Assembly (NCBI RefSeq): GCF_958295425.1
Contig: NC_081150.1
Location: forward strand, 8,307,001 to 8,371,000
Direction of reading: 5' to 3'
Length of the DNA stretch: 64,000 nt
From: Solea solea
Taxonomy: Eukaryota > Chordata > Actinopteri > Pleuronectiformes > Soleidae
A model generated the notes under the pieces. It was not told the origin of the DNA. It worked only from the letters and a program-made list of their open reading frames with translations, and ran no database searches. This document shows, piece by piece, positions 1 through 12,349 of the stretch. The position numbers were made by a program, and so were the translations under genes. Positions within the stretch are counted from its first letter, which is position 1, and each line of letters opens with the position of its first letter.

Positions 1-149
1 TTGCAAGCGCTGCTAAGTGATCCAACGCCCAGCCTTAGAAACAGGACCATCTGTGATACCACTTATCTCATGTAGCATACATCATTAACGTTAGCTTATG
101 AAATACTGGTTTTCGCTAACACGGACCCTCACGCCGTTAATATGAAGCA

Positions 150-660
150 TTCAAATCGACTCTGTCTCTTTAAGGCCACCACCGCACTTCCTTAACAATG
201 TATTAAGAAATGATATTGGTTTAATTGCAGTTCTTGGATTGTTCAGTTGCGACACAGCAACAGCCAGGCCCGCCGCCCGCGCCTCTCGTACCCTCAATGC
301 GGACACGAGCGGGTAGTCGGTTGCCTGGTGAACGAATGATCCCTGTGTTCTAATTCTTTCTTCCTCCCGGCCATCTTCCCCCATTGCTCCTTCGCCATAA
401 CAACCACCACGGAGTCTCTCACCTGGGCCCCGTGTCCCCCTTTTCGCCTCTCTCGTCGCTGCTGCCGACTCTCGGTTCTCTGACTCCAAAATGGCGGTTT
501 GAGGCACCAAGCGAGTCTGTGAGCTTTGAGTCGGCAGCAACAGCAGAGAGGCGGCCACTTTCTGTTACTGAGAGAGCAGAGACACGACGCCATGGCGAGG
601 GTACAGCAAGGAGCAGGCGTTTTAATCAATCGCAGAAAGTGGGCCGTTCGCTCGTCGATG
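150..660. promoter_or_regulatory. CpG-rich promoter at the left edge
   Basis: This stretch is rich in CG dinucleotides, unlike the AT-rich sequence on both sides. It contains an AAAATGGCGG motif (YY1-like, about 490-499), which is typical just downstream of start sites in TATA-less housekeeping promoters. Several long open frames cross it on both strands, but their composition follows the GC bias and none resembles a known protein. It most likely drives a gene transcribed leftwards out of the window. It lies about 0.5 kb beyond the vps18 3' end, so it is not the vps18 promoter. Confidence 0.5.
423..560 (-). other. Candidate non-coding first exon of a gene leaving the left edge
   Basis: On the minus strand the CpG-rich segment ends in GGGCCCAG followed by GTGAGAGAC, a strong splice donor at 422. 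The exon would begin near the YY1-like motif, which fits a 5' UTR exon. No protein can be read from it with confidence, and the 5' limit is a guess. An alternative is a divergent non-coding transcript. Confidence 0.3.
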
Positions 661-1150
661 TTTACGGGGACGCAACATTGACAGTAATTCAAACGGCATA
701 TTTTGCAAACTGTGCAATGTACGCACCCACAATTTATTCAATTCTGAAAAGTTATGAAACACTTAAAACAAACGTATCGATGATTTTCCGATTTCGATTA
801 GTGGTGTCTGCTCACTGCGAAGATTACCGAGCTACGTCTGACGTCACCAGAAGGGAACTCCGTTTATGGCAGTTCAATACTCACTAAATGTGACAACTAT
901 AAAGTTTTTCTCTGAAATTGTTAAAATGGCTGTCAAGTTATTTTACAGTAACATACTGATCTGCCCATGTTGTGTGTTATCACTCAAATCCTCCTGTTAT
1001 ACTTAAGCTTGATGCCAAACCATGTCAATTAAGATATGTGGTCTTATTCATGTCCCACCAGTACAACTAAGTAAAAGCATAAAGTGTGCAATGAACAGTG
1101 TACTGTAAATCATTGATGTTGAAATCAAGATGACACACATAACATACACA
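590..1150. other. Intergenic, no gene seen
   Basis: AT-rich sequence between the CpG-rich promoter and the presumed vps18 poly(A) site. No splice-flanked open frame, RNA gene or recognisable transposon was seen. Confidence 0.5.
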
Positions 1151-1172
1151 ATTGTTCAAATGGATGTTATGC

Positions 1173-1178
1173 TTTAAT
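1173..1178 (-). terminator. Probable vps18 polyadenylation signal (ATTAAA)
   Basis: The minus strand reads ATTAAA about 380 nt after the vps18 stop. It is followed within 40 nt by a GT-rich stretch (TTGTGTATG, then TTATGTGTGT), the expected downstream element. This gives a vps18 3' UTR of about 0.4 kb. Confidence 0.5.
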
Positions 1179-1555
1179 CGACCAAACAAGTGCATAAGCT
1201 AATGCAGTTAGTAAACGTATAGTGCAGTTACATTTGAATCATTTTCAACCATCATATTCATAGGTTCAGGCACGTCTATGTACTGTACATCTCTGGCACT
1301 GTTATACCTCACCACATTATTTCGGATCATCACTCAATGTCAATGCTCCCATATAAAGTGCTACGGTCTCAAAGTCTGCTTCAAATACTACCAACAAAAA
1401 AGATGTATTCTGTAAAGAGCAAATGAAGCACACACAGTTTTCAACAGCAAGCACATTCATCATAGGCCTGTCCTATGGATGATGCAGTTTCACCGACACA
1501 CAGATAGTGGGTTGACATAGGTGTACATCCTACTGGGAGAAGATGAATCCCCAAT

Positions 1556-4500
1556 TCATAGCCAGCTGGATTTCTCCTCCTCAAATTTATGTGGATCAAT
1601 GAATGGCTTGTCAATAGATTTGATCATTAGTTCGCCGCAGTACACGCACTCAGTTGCAATGATGTCATCAATGTCTGATTTTATCTGCTCCCGGCTTGTG
1701 CCAGCATTGCCCTTTCCCAGACTGGAAGTATCACCCTCATCCTTGGGGACTGGACGGTGGCGTGACTTGGAGGATTGTGTGGTTGCGGCAAGCTTTTTCT
1801 GTAGCTCCTCCAGGCGACTCTGCTTGTAGGCAGACAGGTGAGGGGTGACTTCCTGGAAGGAACAAAAAAAGTCATATGTGATTGGAAACTATGACTACGC
1901 TGAAGATGTTCAGAAATGTATGAATTTGTTTGATTTTCTAAAAGGTTACCTGAAACAGGCAGTCATTGTGGAACATGTGTCCACAAAGGAATAAATAGAA
2001 GGGTCTGTTGAGCAATGGGAAGTCACAGGCAGCACACTTTTCTTGGGAATCCACTACACCATATTTGTTCCTCATTTCTTGGATGTCTTCTCTTATTCGT
2101 TTGGCACTTTCTGTAGCTTCCTCCATTTCCTGCTTCAGCTCATCAATGTGCTGGTTATACTCCTCCAGGGAGCTGCAGATGGCCTCCTGAGACACAAAGG
2201 TGAATAGAAAAATGACGTACATGGCTTACTTTACTCAAAACACATGAGAGTAAATACTATGTAACAAACCTTGAAGTGGTCAATGGTGACAAAGTCTGGG
2301 AAGAAGGGCAGTATGTCTTCAATCTTGAGTAGATTGCAGCTGGACAGGCAGTTCATGGCTTTCTTTACATCTTTCTCTTCTTGCACAACATGCCGGGCAA
2401 TCTTTAGCCAAAGCTTCTTCCTCAGTTCCTCATCATCCTCGGGCAGGTCAGCACATGACTTGGCCAAGTCCACATCTACCTAGAGATAATAAATACATCA
2501 CACATTGGTGGCAATGAGTAACTTTAATATTAAATATGACTGGGCAAGCAGATTCCATACTTGAATGACTGAAATATGTTTTATTTTATCTACACACTGA
2601 CCCAACAATGGGCACCACTTACTTTTAAAGCAAGATCTACTGCCTCCTCATACAGCTCCATTATCCTATAGACCAGGACACATTCCTTGAGGTAGCCATG
2701 TTCAGCACACAGCCTGAGAGCATACTTCAGGTCATAGTGTATCTCTGAGGCGTGTGTGCCTGCCTGCTCCAGATACAACAGCAGAGAGGCAGGCTTATAT
2801 TTGGCATAAAGTGACAGCAGGTAGTTATGGATCGCCTCCTCTGTCACATTAAGCTCATACACACAGAACTCCATGTAGCGGATGGTTTCACTGATCTGCT
2901 GGGTGCTGCCCATCTGACTGTAGTTCATCAGAGCTGGAATGAGCTTCTTTGGATCCAGCTTCTTGCCCATCTGAATCCATGCATCCACCACGTTTTTGGG
3001 AATATGTTGCATGAGGACGGGGGAAAACTTGTAAAAAAGCTTCTCATCACAGTGCTTGGAGAGCACCCCAAGAGCAGCGCTGAAGTCATCGTGTTGGCAG
3101 TAGTGGGATATCACTCTTTCGTAGTCCTGCATGACAACGGAGAAGTACACCATGTCATCCACATTGCCGTGGCTGGCCAGCAGGTCATAGATGGTGCTGC
3201 GATTGTTGAAAAGGCACTCCTTGTGCTTCGAGCTACTGAGGAAGTTGCGGAACTCTTCACGGGTCTCCTGGAAGATGATGGTGTTACCATCACTCTCCAG
3301 CTGGCCAAGACGGTTCAGGTAGAGCTCGGTTAGCCAGGTGACCAGCAGGGTGATCTGTGTTCTCTCACTCATTTTCAAATTATTTAGCTTCTTCAGTAAG
3401 AATTCTTTTAAGGCTTCGTCCTGTTTGGCTTCGATGAACTTGAGTGCTATCTCTTCAAAATAGTTCTGTGTCAGCGCATAGCACTTGGCACTCTCCAGGT
3501 ATCGTTTATTCTGGAAGCAGTGCTCAGCCTCCTTAGCCAGGACCATATCCATGCACTCAGGCCGGTCACGGCAGTACTCCTTTGCCAGATCAAATTTATT
3601 CATGCTCATGTACATCTGCCACACATCCCTGGCCTCACGTTGGATTTGATATCGGAAGACTGCCTGCTCAGTGTAGATCCATACCAACCCCCCGACTGGG
3701 TCCTTGATCATCTTCTTAAGGGAGCCAAATTTATCTGGGAACACATCCTCATAAACCACCTGCCCATTCAGGGTGCAGATGGCCTTGACTCGGTCATGAA
3801 GCAACAACAGGAAGTGGAACTGTGTCAGCACAATGGAGATGGGCTTGTTGAGGCTAATATCAATGTCCGGAGTGTACTCCCATACCTTTTTGAAACATGG
3901 AAAAGAATGTGAAATTACAAGAAGGCAGAACTAAACATTATTAAGATAAGTGAACATTCTCCCCCTCCTCCACACACATAGAGACATTTACCTGCACATC
4001 ACTTAGCAGGGAATCAGGCCTCACGTAGTCCAGCTGACCGTAAAGAACTCCATTACCCATCATCCAGGCAAACGCCTTAGGGGAGGTTCGAAGCTTTGAG
4101 GTGTAGAACGTGATCTCACTGTAGCCCATGTTGGCTGGAAACTCCTGGAAACTGGGCAACAGGTCCTGGTTCTGGTTGAAGATAGTGCTGAAGCCTTGCT
4201 GCTCTGTCCCCTCGGCCACCTTACCCACAAACTGGAACAGGCGTTTGCGGGTGGTGGCGATGATAAAGTACTTGCTCTCCAGGCCACGCTCTATCTCCAG
4301 GCAGCAGACGGGTGCTGGTTTCCCATCCTCCTCCAGACAGTGGACCTGTCACGAGAAAAATTATATTATTAAGCATAAAATAAGACATGTAGATCAACAT
4401 CATGTGCTGTTGGTAAAGTAATGTAGACACAATATTACCCCTGTAATATATATTAAAATGTACGTTATAATGGCCAAGTAGTTTACTGTCAGATAATCAG

Positions 4501-5560
4501 ACAGACCTGTCTGAAGTATTGGTCTGGATTGGTGTTGAACAGGCTGCCCTCACTTGCGGAGATCTCAGCCTCAAAAATGATGCCTTGACTGGTGCCAACT
4601 AAGATGGGCCCTGTGTTGGTCTCATTGCCCAGCACCTTGTTCCAGCCAACACTCTCAATGAGATGGCCTCTCCAGCGGGACAAGCTGCGTGCCTTCTGTG
4701 TGTTCCTGTTGAGGTACAGACACTCACAGGAGCTCATGCTGATCAGCACATGGGAGCCTGCAGTGGGATAACATGGAGGAGGGACAGGGCTCCAGCTGTT
4801 AGTAAGTCACAACCATGCCATACCAGATCAATGCAGTGCTGCTATAGTCTGAGCCATGCTATATATTAAAAAACACACTAAACAATACTAGGCATATGTT
4901 TAATGGCTGGTAATGTGTAGCTGTGTTTGTAGTTTGTAAATTCAAAATAGAATACACATTGTGTATTTTCTCACCAGTGGGGTCCAGGAAGAGTCTGTGC
5001 ACTTTACTGTCATCTTTCCTTCCTAATTCAATCTGATTGGGCTGATCTGGCTTGGCCAAGTCAATCCTACATACAAAAGAACATAAATACATCAGTATCA
5101 GAAGCAATGACAATGCTTTAATAAACAACTTTGACAATTAATCAGTGTAGAGCAGTCATTAATCCAAATTGACACAATCAAGACACTAGTGACCACTAAG
5201 GCAGTGTTGATTGACAGTGTGTTATTTGCCTCAGCAGGGTGTCCTTCCCCAGACTCATGCACAGCTGATTGTTGCAAACTGCAAGATGGTTTATTTTCTC
5301 TGGTGGAGTAAAATCGATCCTCTGCTTGTTGAATATCGGCTTCTCTTCTTCAAGCCTCACATTCACAAAGCCTGCAATTAGAGAAAACGCTTATATGAAT
5401 ACAAACAATTTTTTAAAAGTGTGTCCATCTGTTATTAAACATTAATAACCTTAAAATGCAATCTACCTGAGTGTGCTATTCCGATGTTGGTGCTTGACAA
5501 ACGGCTGTGCTGCTGCCTTATGTTTTGCGAGTCCTCGTACTCGTCGAGAATGGAAGCCAT
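1556..5560 (-). CDS. vps18: Vacuolar protein sorting-associated protein 18 (HOPS/CORVET core subunit)
   Basis: Complete gene, 979 aa (human about 973). Coding exons, 5' to 3': 5560-5467, 5371-5230, 5066-4975, 4757-4507, 4345-3992, 3885-2623, 2479-2270, 2186-1950, 1852-1556; all phases join. The start MASILDEYE matches mammalian VPS18. The N-terminal half is the beta-propeller region, followed by an alpha-solenoid (clathrin-repeat type) mostly in the 1263-bp exon 6. A short coiled coil (EEATESAKRIRED) precedes a RING-H2 finger with C853, C856, C870, H872, H875 and C878, closed by C950 and C953 in the last exon. VPS18 is a core subunit of HOPS and CORVET, the tethers for late endosome/lysosome and early endosome fusion, on the cytosolic membrane face. 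Intron 2 has a GC donor (AG|GCAAAT). The gene is head-to-head with rhov, as in human 15q15. Confidence 0.97.
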
Positions 5561-6755
5561 AGTTGAAATGACCTTAATTCGCCTTATTTTAGTACCAGTA
5601 AATAAATGATCTCCACATAAACAGGACAGTGACGAGTCAATTCAGAGACGACATGGCTACAAAAAAGCTAGCTATCATGTCACAGCTTCCTCCCGTTCAC
5701 CCACCGCCGCATTATTTCCTGTCGTTGCGTGAGCCTTTGCTGACGTGCGATGTGTACAATATTTCTGACGCTCCACAATAAATATGAAAACATAGGATAT
5801 TTCAACCAACTCGTGCTATCATAACAGCTAGCTTAGCTTCCGCCTGCACCACACAGGACTGGATAATCAGGTGACACCCGGAATCATGTGATCATATTCA
5901 GTGCAGTGCCCTGACTTTGTCACTAGGGGGAGCAATTTGCCCAGTAATAAGAAAAACCTTATGCAGAATCCTATTGCGGTGCATAGTACTGCAGTCAGAA
6001 CAGAATAGATACTTAATAACATTACATTTAATACTTCTTGATAAATAGATATTATAATAATACTCAATAAATCCCCAAAAAGTCCAGTTGCTACTGATTC
6101 AATAACTTGTATAACTTGTCCTTAATAAATGAGAATCTGCACAATTATTTCTACATCATGTTGTATGTGTAATATAAACATATATAATCAATTCATTAAT
6201 ATGATGGATAAACTATAATAATTATAAGAAGAAGACGAAGAATAATAATAATCACAATAAAAAATAAACGAATTAATGAAAAATAAGACAGAGAAAATAC
6301 TTTGTTTCAGGTATTGCCTGAAATTAGGTAGTACAGTTGTAAACTTGTGTGCCTCACAGTTAACACATTGTATTATAGTCTTACACTTTTTTTAAATGTA
6401 TTTGTTCGTTTACTTTGTTCTGTTATTGACTTCTCGGGACTAGAGGCAGAAAATAGCTTATATGAAAACCATATGAAAATATTTTGATTTGAAAAATTAG
6501 ATTTGTATTAATCTATTCTATTTGACAGCTGCTTTCACATTGTCTCCATGTACGTACTTCCCATTGCAACTTGCACCTATGTAAATACAGTTGGTAATAT
6601 AATCTGGTTGTTATATTTACATTTTTATTCCTGTTTGTCTCTTGTAAATATGTCCAACTGTTCCGGGTGCCTTAAAAAAAGTCAAGTTCTTTGAATTTGA
6701 ATTAATTTAATTGTTTTTATAACTAGCTATGGAGACGTTTCGAGTGGGCGTGTCT

Positions 6756-6763
6756 ATGCAAAT
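6756..6763 (+). promoter_or_regulatory. Octamer motif (POU site) upstream of rhov
   Basis: Perfect ATGCAAAT, 201 nt before the rhov ATG. POU-family factors bind this octamer. Occupancy here is inferred, not shown. Confidence 0.4.
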
Positions 6764-6796
6764 CACAACCAGTTTGAGCACAAACTTCTCCACAAA

Positions 6797-6810
6797 GGCC
6801 CCGCCCCCAC
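6797..6810 (+). promoter_or_regulatory. GC box in the rhov promoter
   Basis: GGCCCCGCCCCCAC is a consensus Sp/KLF site, 34 nt after the octamer. It probably lies just upstream of the rhov transcription start; no TATA box is evident. Confidence 0.4.
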
Positions 6811-6964
6811 ATGTGTCCCGTCAGTCAGAATGGAAGCAGTCAGACAGTCTGAAGGTATGTGAGACAGAGACAGAGGTAACAGCTCTCAGCTGACTTACAG
6901 TGTATAGTTTCAGCTCTCGGCGCAGACAGGGAGTAGGAGGAGAGTCTGCAGTCTGGAGTTTAAT

Positions 6965-8584
6965 ATGCCACCTCACATGGATTACTTCTACCACGAACCC
7001 CGAGTGCCTTCGGCCTGCGGCTTGACCCGGGAGGACGAGCTGGAGCCCGGGGTCATCAGCTGTATGCTGGTCGGAGACGGAGCCGTCGGGAAGACGAGCA
7101 TGGTCGTCAGCTACACCTCCAACGGTTACCCCTCAGAGTACAAGCAGACAGGGTTCGATGTCTTCTCCGGTGAGTCACAACATATTTTCTACTCTTTTCC
7201 ATTATCACATTTTCCAGGTTCTGTTTTTTTATCAAGGAAAATACTGAGTCTGGAGTATCAGTCTGCTGGGTTAGTGTGGAGCTTATTCAGTTTCCACTGA
7301 AGTATGGTTTATAGTTTAAATGTTCTGTCACCTACTGCCAAACTTCCATTTTGATGAAAATACAGTAAACGACACAACTATATTTTATGTACTTCCTTCA
7401 TCCAAAAATGTACTTGACAAAAGTTTTGTTTTTGTTTTTTTTTCCTGTTTGATGTGTCAATATTATACAAAGTGTGTACTTGTTTTAACACATTCGAGTA
7501 TTGATTGTAATTTTGGAACTGTTCACCCTACCTCCACCCCCAAAAACAAAATAAAACCCATATTAGATTAGGGAATATCATCTGCTATCATCTGCTACTC
7601 TCTGTGTGCCATAAATTACCTAACTTGTTTGAAAGTGAGTTTACGTTCAACTAACTGATTTGTGTCTCTGCTTTTTAACAGGTCAGGTCCAAGTCGAAGG
7701 ATCTCCGGTCAGAGTTCAGCTCCTGGACACTGCTGGACAGGTAAGACAATAATAATGAAGTTAAATATCAATATGTTATCGTTACCATCTATTTCCTAGA
7801 AGGCAAATTATAGCGTTTAATAAGAAGTGGACAGTAATGCAGTATTTCAGATGACAACTACAACCAACGGCATTATTTTTCTGTCATTTATTGCCAAACT
7901 TCCCTCTTTTATTACAATATGCAGTTTTGTTGAATTGTTGTTTAGGAAGTTGATTATTGAGGTGTCTCATGTGTCATTCACTTGCTCAATCTAAAACGTG
8001 ATGCACAAGGTTTCACCATACTTAAGAATGAAAGAGGTTTCAGTGAGTCAGTGACTTTCTCTCGGTCCTCATCCATCTTTTGTCCGGAGCTTGATAGAGA
8101 CACTAACTCATGCTTTCTGTCTTCCTTTTCCCATCAGGAGGAGTTTGATGAGTTCAGAGCTCTCTCCTATGCCCACGCAGATGTCTTCCTCCTGTGCTTC
8201 AGCATGGTCAACCCCACCTCTTTTCACAACATCACCAAGAAGTGGGTCCCAGAGATCCGCGCCTACAACCCGTCCTCACCCATCATCCTCGTCGGGACAC
8301 AGTCGGACCTTTTACTTGACGTGAATGTTCTCATTAACCTGGACCAATCGAATGTCAAGCCCATTCTGAACTCACGGGCCCGAAGCATGGCGGAGAAGAT
8401 CAGGGCTGCAGACTACATCGAGTGCTCGTCACTCACCCAAAAGAACTTAAAGGAGGCGTTTGATGCGGCCATCTTTGCCGCCATCAAAAGCAAAACTCGC
8501 AAGACAAAGAAGAGGAGGTTCTCCGACAGGCGCACCAAAGCGTTTTCTAGGTGCAGCTGGAAGAAGTTCTTCTGCTTCATCTGA
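6965..8584 (+). CDS. rhov: Atypical Rho GTPase RhoV (Chp/Wrch-2)
   Basis: Complete, 236 aa, the same length as human RHOV. Exons 6965-7169, 7682-7740 and 8138-8584. The G domain shows the P-loop GDGAVGKT (37-44), a switch I threonine near T62, DTAGQ (84-88), TQSD (142-145) in place of NKxD, and the ECSSLTQKN base-binding loop. The C-terminus is WKKFFCFI, preceded by a basic stretch ([11 protein letters not shown]). RhoU/RhoV proteins end in CFV/CFI, are palmitoylated rather than prenylated, and exchange nucleotide rapidly. The ending [11 protein letters not shown] and linkage to vps18 favour RhoV over the close paralogue RhoU. The first 30 residues lack the proline-rich SH3-binding motif of mammalian RHOV. 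Members signal to PAK kinases and, in vertebrate embryos, act in neural crest and epithelia. Confidence 0.93.
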
Positions 8585-8917
8585 ACTATGTTGACCGTTA
8601 ACCCTATGGGTTGTGGGCAAAATTAACTTATTTAAGTTCTTTACTTTCACTTGATGCTACAGGTTCTATTTGTGGTTAGTTTAGCATCTTTCTCTGTGCA
8701 GTGTTTGGCTTTTTATTCGATTTTTGGGATGCCAAATGGAGCAGATACAAGGGATGGTTCACAGTCAGCAGCATAGACACAAATATCGGTGGGGACAGCA
8801 GAGGATTCTGGGTCATTCTTATCCAGGATCTCAGTTCATGCTCCGTCAGGTGGACTTAAGGAAAGCGGCTTTGTTTACAATATATTTAAAGGCAGAATAT
8901 ACGTCATCTATGTGTAT

Positions 8918-8923
8918 AATAAA
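8918..8923 (+). terminator. Proximal rhov polyadenylation signal
   Basis: AATAAA 334 nt after the rhov stop. It is followed by TGTCTGG and then ATTTGTATGTATCATTGTTG, a GT-rich downstream element. Confidence 0.5.
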
Positions 8924-10048
8924 ATATTGTCTGGTGATTTAATTTGTATGTATCATTGTTGACACATGTAAAAGAAAAGCAGTGATGTGAGATTTGAAAG
9001 GAATTGGAAAAAAAAAAATCTGATTTACTCAATGACTACTCAACGCAGAGAGAGAGAAAAGCCAGGCTCTCATGTAAATGCTTTGAATTTGCATGTCAAG
9101 CTTTGCCACCAACTGCAGCCTTTTACTGTAAGTTGGAGGGAAACAGAGAGAGTAAGGGCCATATTTGAGCAGATGGGCGTTAGCTGCCTCTCTGTTGTAT
9201 TCTTGCTGTCTGGTTGCACCAGCTTTTCTTTTTTTTTATATATGCAGCAGCTGCAAGTTCAGGTTGCAGAGCATGGTGCCGCGTTCTGACCTGTGTGTGA
9301 CAGATCTCTCCTAGCTGGTTATTTTCTGGCTGTAACAGCAATGCGATCACCAAGACCTGCATCTCCAATGGAATTTTATCAAACTGATGTCGCGATTAAG
9401 GAAATAGAAGCCGAGTGGGAGGATTTTGTTTGTGACAAATGTGTTTCCTTTAAATCTTCTGCTGAGCACAGGAACTCGTTTTAAAATCCCCCTGTCTGAT
9501 GTGAAAGCTTGCATGGCAGCAGTAACCCATGCCTTTTTGTTCTCGTAACTCTCTTCATCTGCATCTGTAAAAGCAAGCACTGCAGGAGTCTTGACTTCCA
9601 CCCTGTAGATCCTCCCACCACCTCCATCAGCCTGGCTCTTTTATATATGCCCCTCTTTGTTTACATGTTCAATACACTCCTTATCTCCTGAAAAGCCCAG
9701 TGTGCAGAGGTAGGTGATGCTCAACAGCCTCCGTGTGAAAGTCAGTGTATGCTGTGCACTTTTAAAAAAACAAAAAAAAACTCTTTTTTACCTGTGACAA
9801 TTACAACTATCATACATACAATGATACGTGGTTGATATACAAGTGTATATATACGGTATGTTGCTGGACTTTACTATGCTTCTTGTGGAAGTCATTTTAA
9901 TGTATATTCTATTCTGTTTGTTAAAACAGTTTATTTGTCATGTTTATGATTAGACAAAACATGGATTTAAATTGCATCTGTTTACACCACTAATGCCTTA
10001 TATCTCTCTAACCTGTGTGTTCTTTTACGTGTCGGAGTGATGTGATGC

Positions 10049-10054
10049 AAATAA
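10049..10054 (+). terminator. Distal rhov polyadenylation signal
   Basis: AATAAA followed by TTTTGTCATGTGTATTTTG. If used, the rhov 3' UTR would reach about 1.5 kb. The sequence 8930-10050 has no gene of its own, so alternative polyadenylation is the simplest reading. Confidence 0.4.
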
Positions 10055-11490
10055 ATGAAATGCAAATGATACCTTCTTTTGTCATGTGTATTTTGAGATC
10101 AACATTTTTGCACGTTTGACACAATTTGCACCATAATAATCACTGATCATGTCTGATTGTAAGTTACTTAATATTCAGGGAGGTTGGGTTTTTTTTTAAG
10201 GGGCCACCAAAACTATTAAAACTCAGCAAAGAACTGTTCACTCCAGGGAGTCTGAATAATCCTCATCAGCACACCAGGTTCTTTTCCTGAACCAGGTCCC
10301 TGTTGAAGGATATGATAAGTAGCCTCAGGTCTCCAGCTGTGCCATAGGTCAACCAATTCTAATGCAATCCACATGACCATTGATGGGGTCTGGCGGTGCC
10401 ATACTGTGACTGATCACTGTGTCTTCTTTGAAAGGAACAGAGAGACATTCAGAGGAGATGGATTCACTTGTTCACAAAAATCTGCTTTGTGCTGATTTAA
10501 TACAACAATGGAATCGGCACATTACTATTATTCCATTTTCAGAGGAAAACGTACCGTACAGACAGACGATACTTAAAACAACAGACTGGGGTGAACATGA
10601 CAGGGAGGCTATAAAACAGTTGTGGATGCAACGGCTCTGCAGTGCATTTGTTCTGTGCAGGGTGGGTCAGTCACAGATGAATAGGAGGCTTAAAAACACC
10701 CCAATGCACCAGCAATGTGTTTGCCATCAGTCAGTGTGCCCTCCATCATGCAACCACGTGTCATGGTTCTGTTTGTACGGCGCTTATCGATGGGTTAAAG
10801 CAGGACATCCTGCGTCTCAGCCCAGTGACCTTTTATGGCGTGGTTACGAGTTTTGTCATCTGACACAAGTGGACTCATCATGACCTTTGATGTGCACATA
10901 AGGGAAGAAGTTAACACCAGCCATTGCCATTTGTTTGCCAGGTTTGATTAGTGGTCAACAAGGGGGGGATTTAAATTCAAAAGCTGCTCCAATCAATATT
11001 TTAACTACAGATTAAATTACAAATAACTCCCCCTCAATTTGATTCAGTTTGTTTTAGCATCTCTCTTTTAGTTTTTGAGGCCTTTCTTTTTTGTCAACTA
11101 AAAGAGCTCCAAAAGGTTTCTAATAAGAGACAAAGTCTTGTGAACAGTTGTCTTGTAAACATATAGAACAGGTAAGTATATTCCTGGTTGAGACCTAAAC
11201 AGAGCTAAAGGGAGAGCGAGTGTTAGACTAATCATTAATTAGGTTGGGAGACAAATGAACAGTACTAAATAATATTTGGCAACACATGGTGACCATTAAA
11301 AACTTTAGTTGATAATGTATTCACTGTGGTGATTACAGGTTTTTAGCTGTTCTTATGACAAAGTTTGTATTTACCAAGTTAATACTAGTAAAATAGAATA
11401 AATTAAACTGACAAGAAGTCACCAAGAAACAAAAAATGAGTGATCTGACCAAGTTTTCAGAGTGACACCAGGTTGATCACTTGAATGTCC

Positions 11491-11660
11491 AGAATAGAAT
11501 AGAATAGAATAGAATAGGTCTATTGTCTACCGAGGTGGAAAATTGTCTTTGGCTCACCAATTACAGACGACAAAACAACACTGATTACACTAAGAAAAAG
11601 ACCTCAAACCTAACACCTAAAATCACAATAAAAAGTATTTGTAAATTTTACAATAAGAGT
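11491..11660 (-). mobile_element. LINE 3'-end remnant with an AATAG tail repeat
   Basis: The block starts with five or more copies of the pentamer AATAG, then GGTCTATTGTCTACCGAGG and a short tail ending near 11660. Read on the minus strand, this looks like the 3' UTR of a fish CR1/L2/Rex-type retroposon ending in a pentanucleotide repeat. Only the 3' end remains; there is no coding part. Confidence 0.4.
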
Positions 11661-12287
11661 ACAAAGTGAAAAGTAGAGTAGTGGTTTGGTCATTTTGTTG
11701 AATTAATGATGCGGATTTCCCACCAAATAATATCATTTTTTAGCAATTCTTTGCAGACCAAAGTGGTTAACAGTGGCACATATCAAAGGAACACTTTGAA
11801 ATGTGAATGCTGTCTTTGATAAAGTTCATCTTGCTTTCCACCCTATCTCTCTTTGTTTTGCAGAAGAGTAAAGGATGAAGAAGGTCAGACAGGAACTCTA
11901 TGGTTATTAGCAGCTTCAAAGGGAGCAGCAGAGCAGGGTCAAAACCAGCCATGACGCACCTTTGTCAAACGCATATGAAAGATCACGTCTTATTTATGAC
12001 AATTTTCCAGTCTTTATTCAAAAGGAAAACACAGATGCTTTGCAAAGTTCTTCATGTTGGTCTGGGAAAAACACGTCAAATATGATAAATATTATTCCGC
12101 AGCGTGAAGGTGGTTACACACTCTCACATGACGTAAACACAGACAGTTGCACAGTATGTGCAGTCATCGTACACTCATTGAGCAATCGGGAAGGCCAAGT
12201 TGGACCGGTTTCAGGTTCCCAGGAGTTCAGTGAACTGTTTCTTCTCCTTCTCCTCCTCCTTTTCGTCTCTTCTCAGGGTTAGTCATC

Positions 12288-12293
12288 TTTATT
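12288..12293 (-). terminator. AATAAA downstream of the doubtful minus-strand ORF
   Basis: Minus-strand AATAAA about 57 nt beyond the stop of the ORF at 12350-12589. Position and orientation suit a polyadenylation signal for that ORF, if it is real. Confidence 0.25.
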
Positions 12294-12349
12294 TTCTCGT
12301 CTATTAGGGCTGACCCTCCTCCCAGGATCCCCTGCACCTAACAATTGTG

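Larger units (their letters stand above)
5561..6964. promoter_or_regulatory. Head-to-head intergenic region between vps18 and rhov
   Basis: About 1.4 kb separate the two start codons. The vps18 side has CG-rich sequence with a GCTGACGTGCG motif (CRE-like) near 5738. The rhov side has a perfect octamer and a GC box close to the rhov 5' UTR. The middle (about 5990-6700) is AT-rich with no open frame or recognisable repeat. A CTCF-like motif lies near 5920. Confidence 0.6.

Noticed and set aside
384..887. 167-codon plus-strand ORF and overlapping minus-strand ORFs at the left edge
   Set aside because: CpG-rich promoter composition removes stop codons. No family match, and a non-coding exon explains the area better.
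2827..3333. 168-codon plus-strand ORF
   Set aside because: It lies antisense within vps18 exon 6, which encodes a well-conserved solenoid; the opposite frame is a shadow.
5917..5931. Third CTCF site (TCACTAGGGGGAGCA)
   Set aside because: Only 12 of 15 consensus positions fit. Kept as a weak candidate in the findings, not as a feature.
6965..8584. Assignment of the GTPase as RhoU
   Set aside because: The G domain fits both, but the SRCxWKKFFCF ending and linkage with vps18 match RhoV.
10419..10883. 154-codon plus-strand ORF
   Set aside because: No family resemblance and no nearby gene signals; judged a chance ORF.
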